14,922 bases of DNA, from NCBI GenBank assembly GCA_028705785.1, contig JAQWCT010000030.1, forward strand, positions 1 to 14,922. The letters are read 5' to 3'. The DNA comes from Sulfurospirillaceae bacterium (lineage in GTDB: Bacteria; Campylobacterota; Campylobacteria; Campylobacterales; Sulfurospirillaceae). Shown here piece by piece: positions 14,734-14,922 of the stretch. Under the pieces are notes generated by a model. It was not told the origin of the DNA. It saw only the letters and a program-made list of their open reading frames with translations, and did not search any database. The translations under genes were made by a program, and so were the position numbers. The first letter of the stretch is position 1, and each line of letters opens with the position of its first letter.

Positions 14734-14922
14734 TTACAACAATTCTATTTTTTTCTTCTCGTATTCTTCTTTCGTTATCGCACCTTTTTCCAACATTCCA
14801 AACCAATAGTCCAAATCTTTTGCACTACTAACCCCACCCATTTTGCCACGAGCCTTTTCCTCACGAGCAACTTGCACATCAACCTCTCGTTGTCTTAACT
14901 CTTCCGAAATATTTTTATAAAC
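14734..14922 (-). CDS. C-terminal part of a SHOCT-domain protein (5' end outside window)
   Basis: An open frame with no in-window start near the edge enters from the right and ends at TAA (14734-14736), giving 62 residues. The last 26, LDYWFGMLEKGAITKEEYEKKKIELL in outline (hydrophobic start, LEKGAITKEEYEKKK core), match the SHOCT pattern. That is a short helical hairpin found at the C-termini of many bacterial proteins and thought to mediate oligomerisation or binding. Before it is a charged, probably helical stretch rich in Glu, Arg and Lys. The parent protein's main domain is not visible, so its function cannot be named. It converges on tcdA. Confidence 0.75.
   Translation of the reverse strand, partial: VYKNISEELRQREVDVQVAREEKARGKMGGVSSAKDLDYWFGMLEKGAITKEEYEKKKIELL

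Overview
The window looks like a chromosomal segment of a free-living campylobacterotan (epsilonproteobacterium), most likely Sulfurospirillum or a close relative. The evidence is AT-rich DNA, the cheV-cheA-cheW order with a response-regulator-tagged CheA that lacks a recognisable P2 domain, TGnTATAAT-type promoters, and protein sequences resembling Campylobacter CheV, CheA, GreA, LpxB and SurE. From memory, unchecked, Campylobacter jejuni carries the same backbone order (cheW, cheA, cheV, greA, lpxB, then surE and a ThiF-family gene). No rRNA, tRNA, CRISPR array, transposase or integrase is visible.

Layout. 13-1658 (+): a LolD/MacB-type ABC ATPase, then a methylenetetrahydrofolate reductase-family gene with its own extended -10 promoter. 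1664-1688: a strong hairpin between convergent genes. 7749 down to 1696 (-): a tight six-gene run, greA-argC-lpxH-like-cheV-cheA-cheW, with gaps or overlaps of at most 13 bases. 7750-7903: the greA promoter and a decayed copy of the 3' end of lpxB. 11965 down to 7904 (-): a two-gene unit encoding a double-headed periplasmic binding protein (TRAP DctP-type head fused to an ABC Leu/Ile/Val-type head), followed 3 bases later by a membrane-bound periplasmic-sensor/HAMP/PAS/GGDEF diguanylate cyclase. 13090 down to 12059 (-): lpxB with a TTG start. 13182-14611 (+): surE and tcdA, sharing one base. 14734-14922 (-): the C-terminal end of a SHOCT-domain protein that runs off the window.

Three things stand out. 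First, the binding-protein/GGDEF unit has no transporter membrane genes nearby and looks like a ligand-to-c-di-GMP signalling module. Second, it lies between 42-base direct repeats (37/42 identical), one being the live 3' end of lpxB and the other a relic beside greA. This suggests the unit was inserted between once-adjacent lpxB and greA. Third, a palindrome with core TACATGTA (full form CTTTACATGTAAAG) occurs ten times in the window. All eight copies inside genes lie in one reading-frame phase and encode Leu-His-Val; the other two bracket the tcdA terminator. I cannot name a published description of it.

Functionally, the backbone combines chemotaxis signalling (CheV, CheAY, CheW), lipid A synthesis (LpxB, LpxH-like), transcript cleavage (GreA), arginine synthesis (ArgC), nucleotide and tRNA metabolism (SurE, TcdA) and folate metabolism. 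The inserted unit would add a second sensory output, c-di-GMP, next to the chemotaxis genes.
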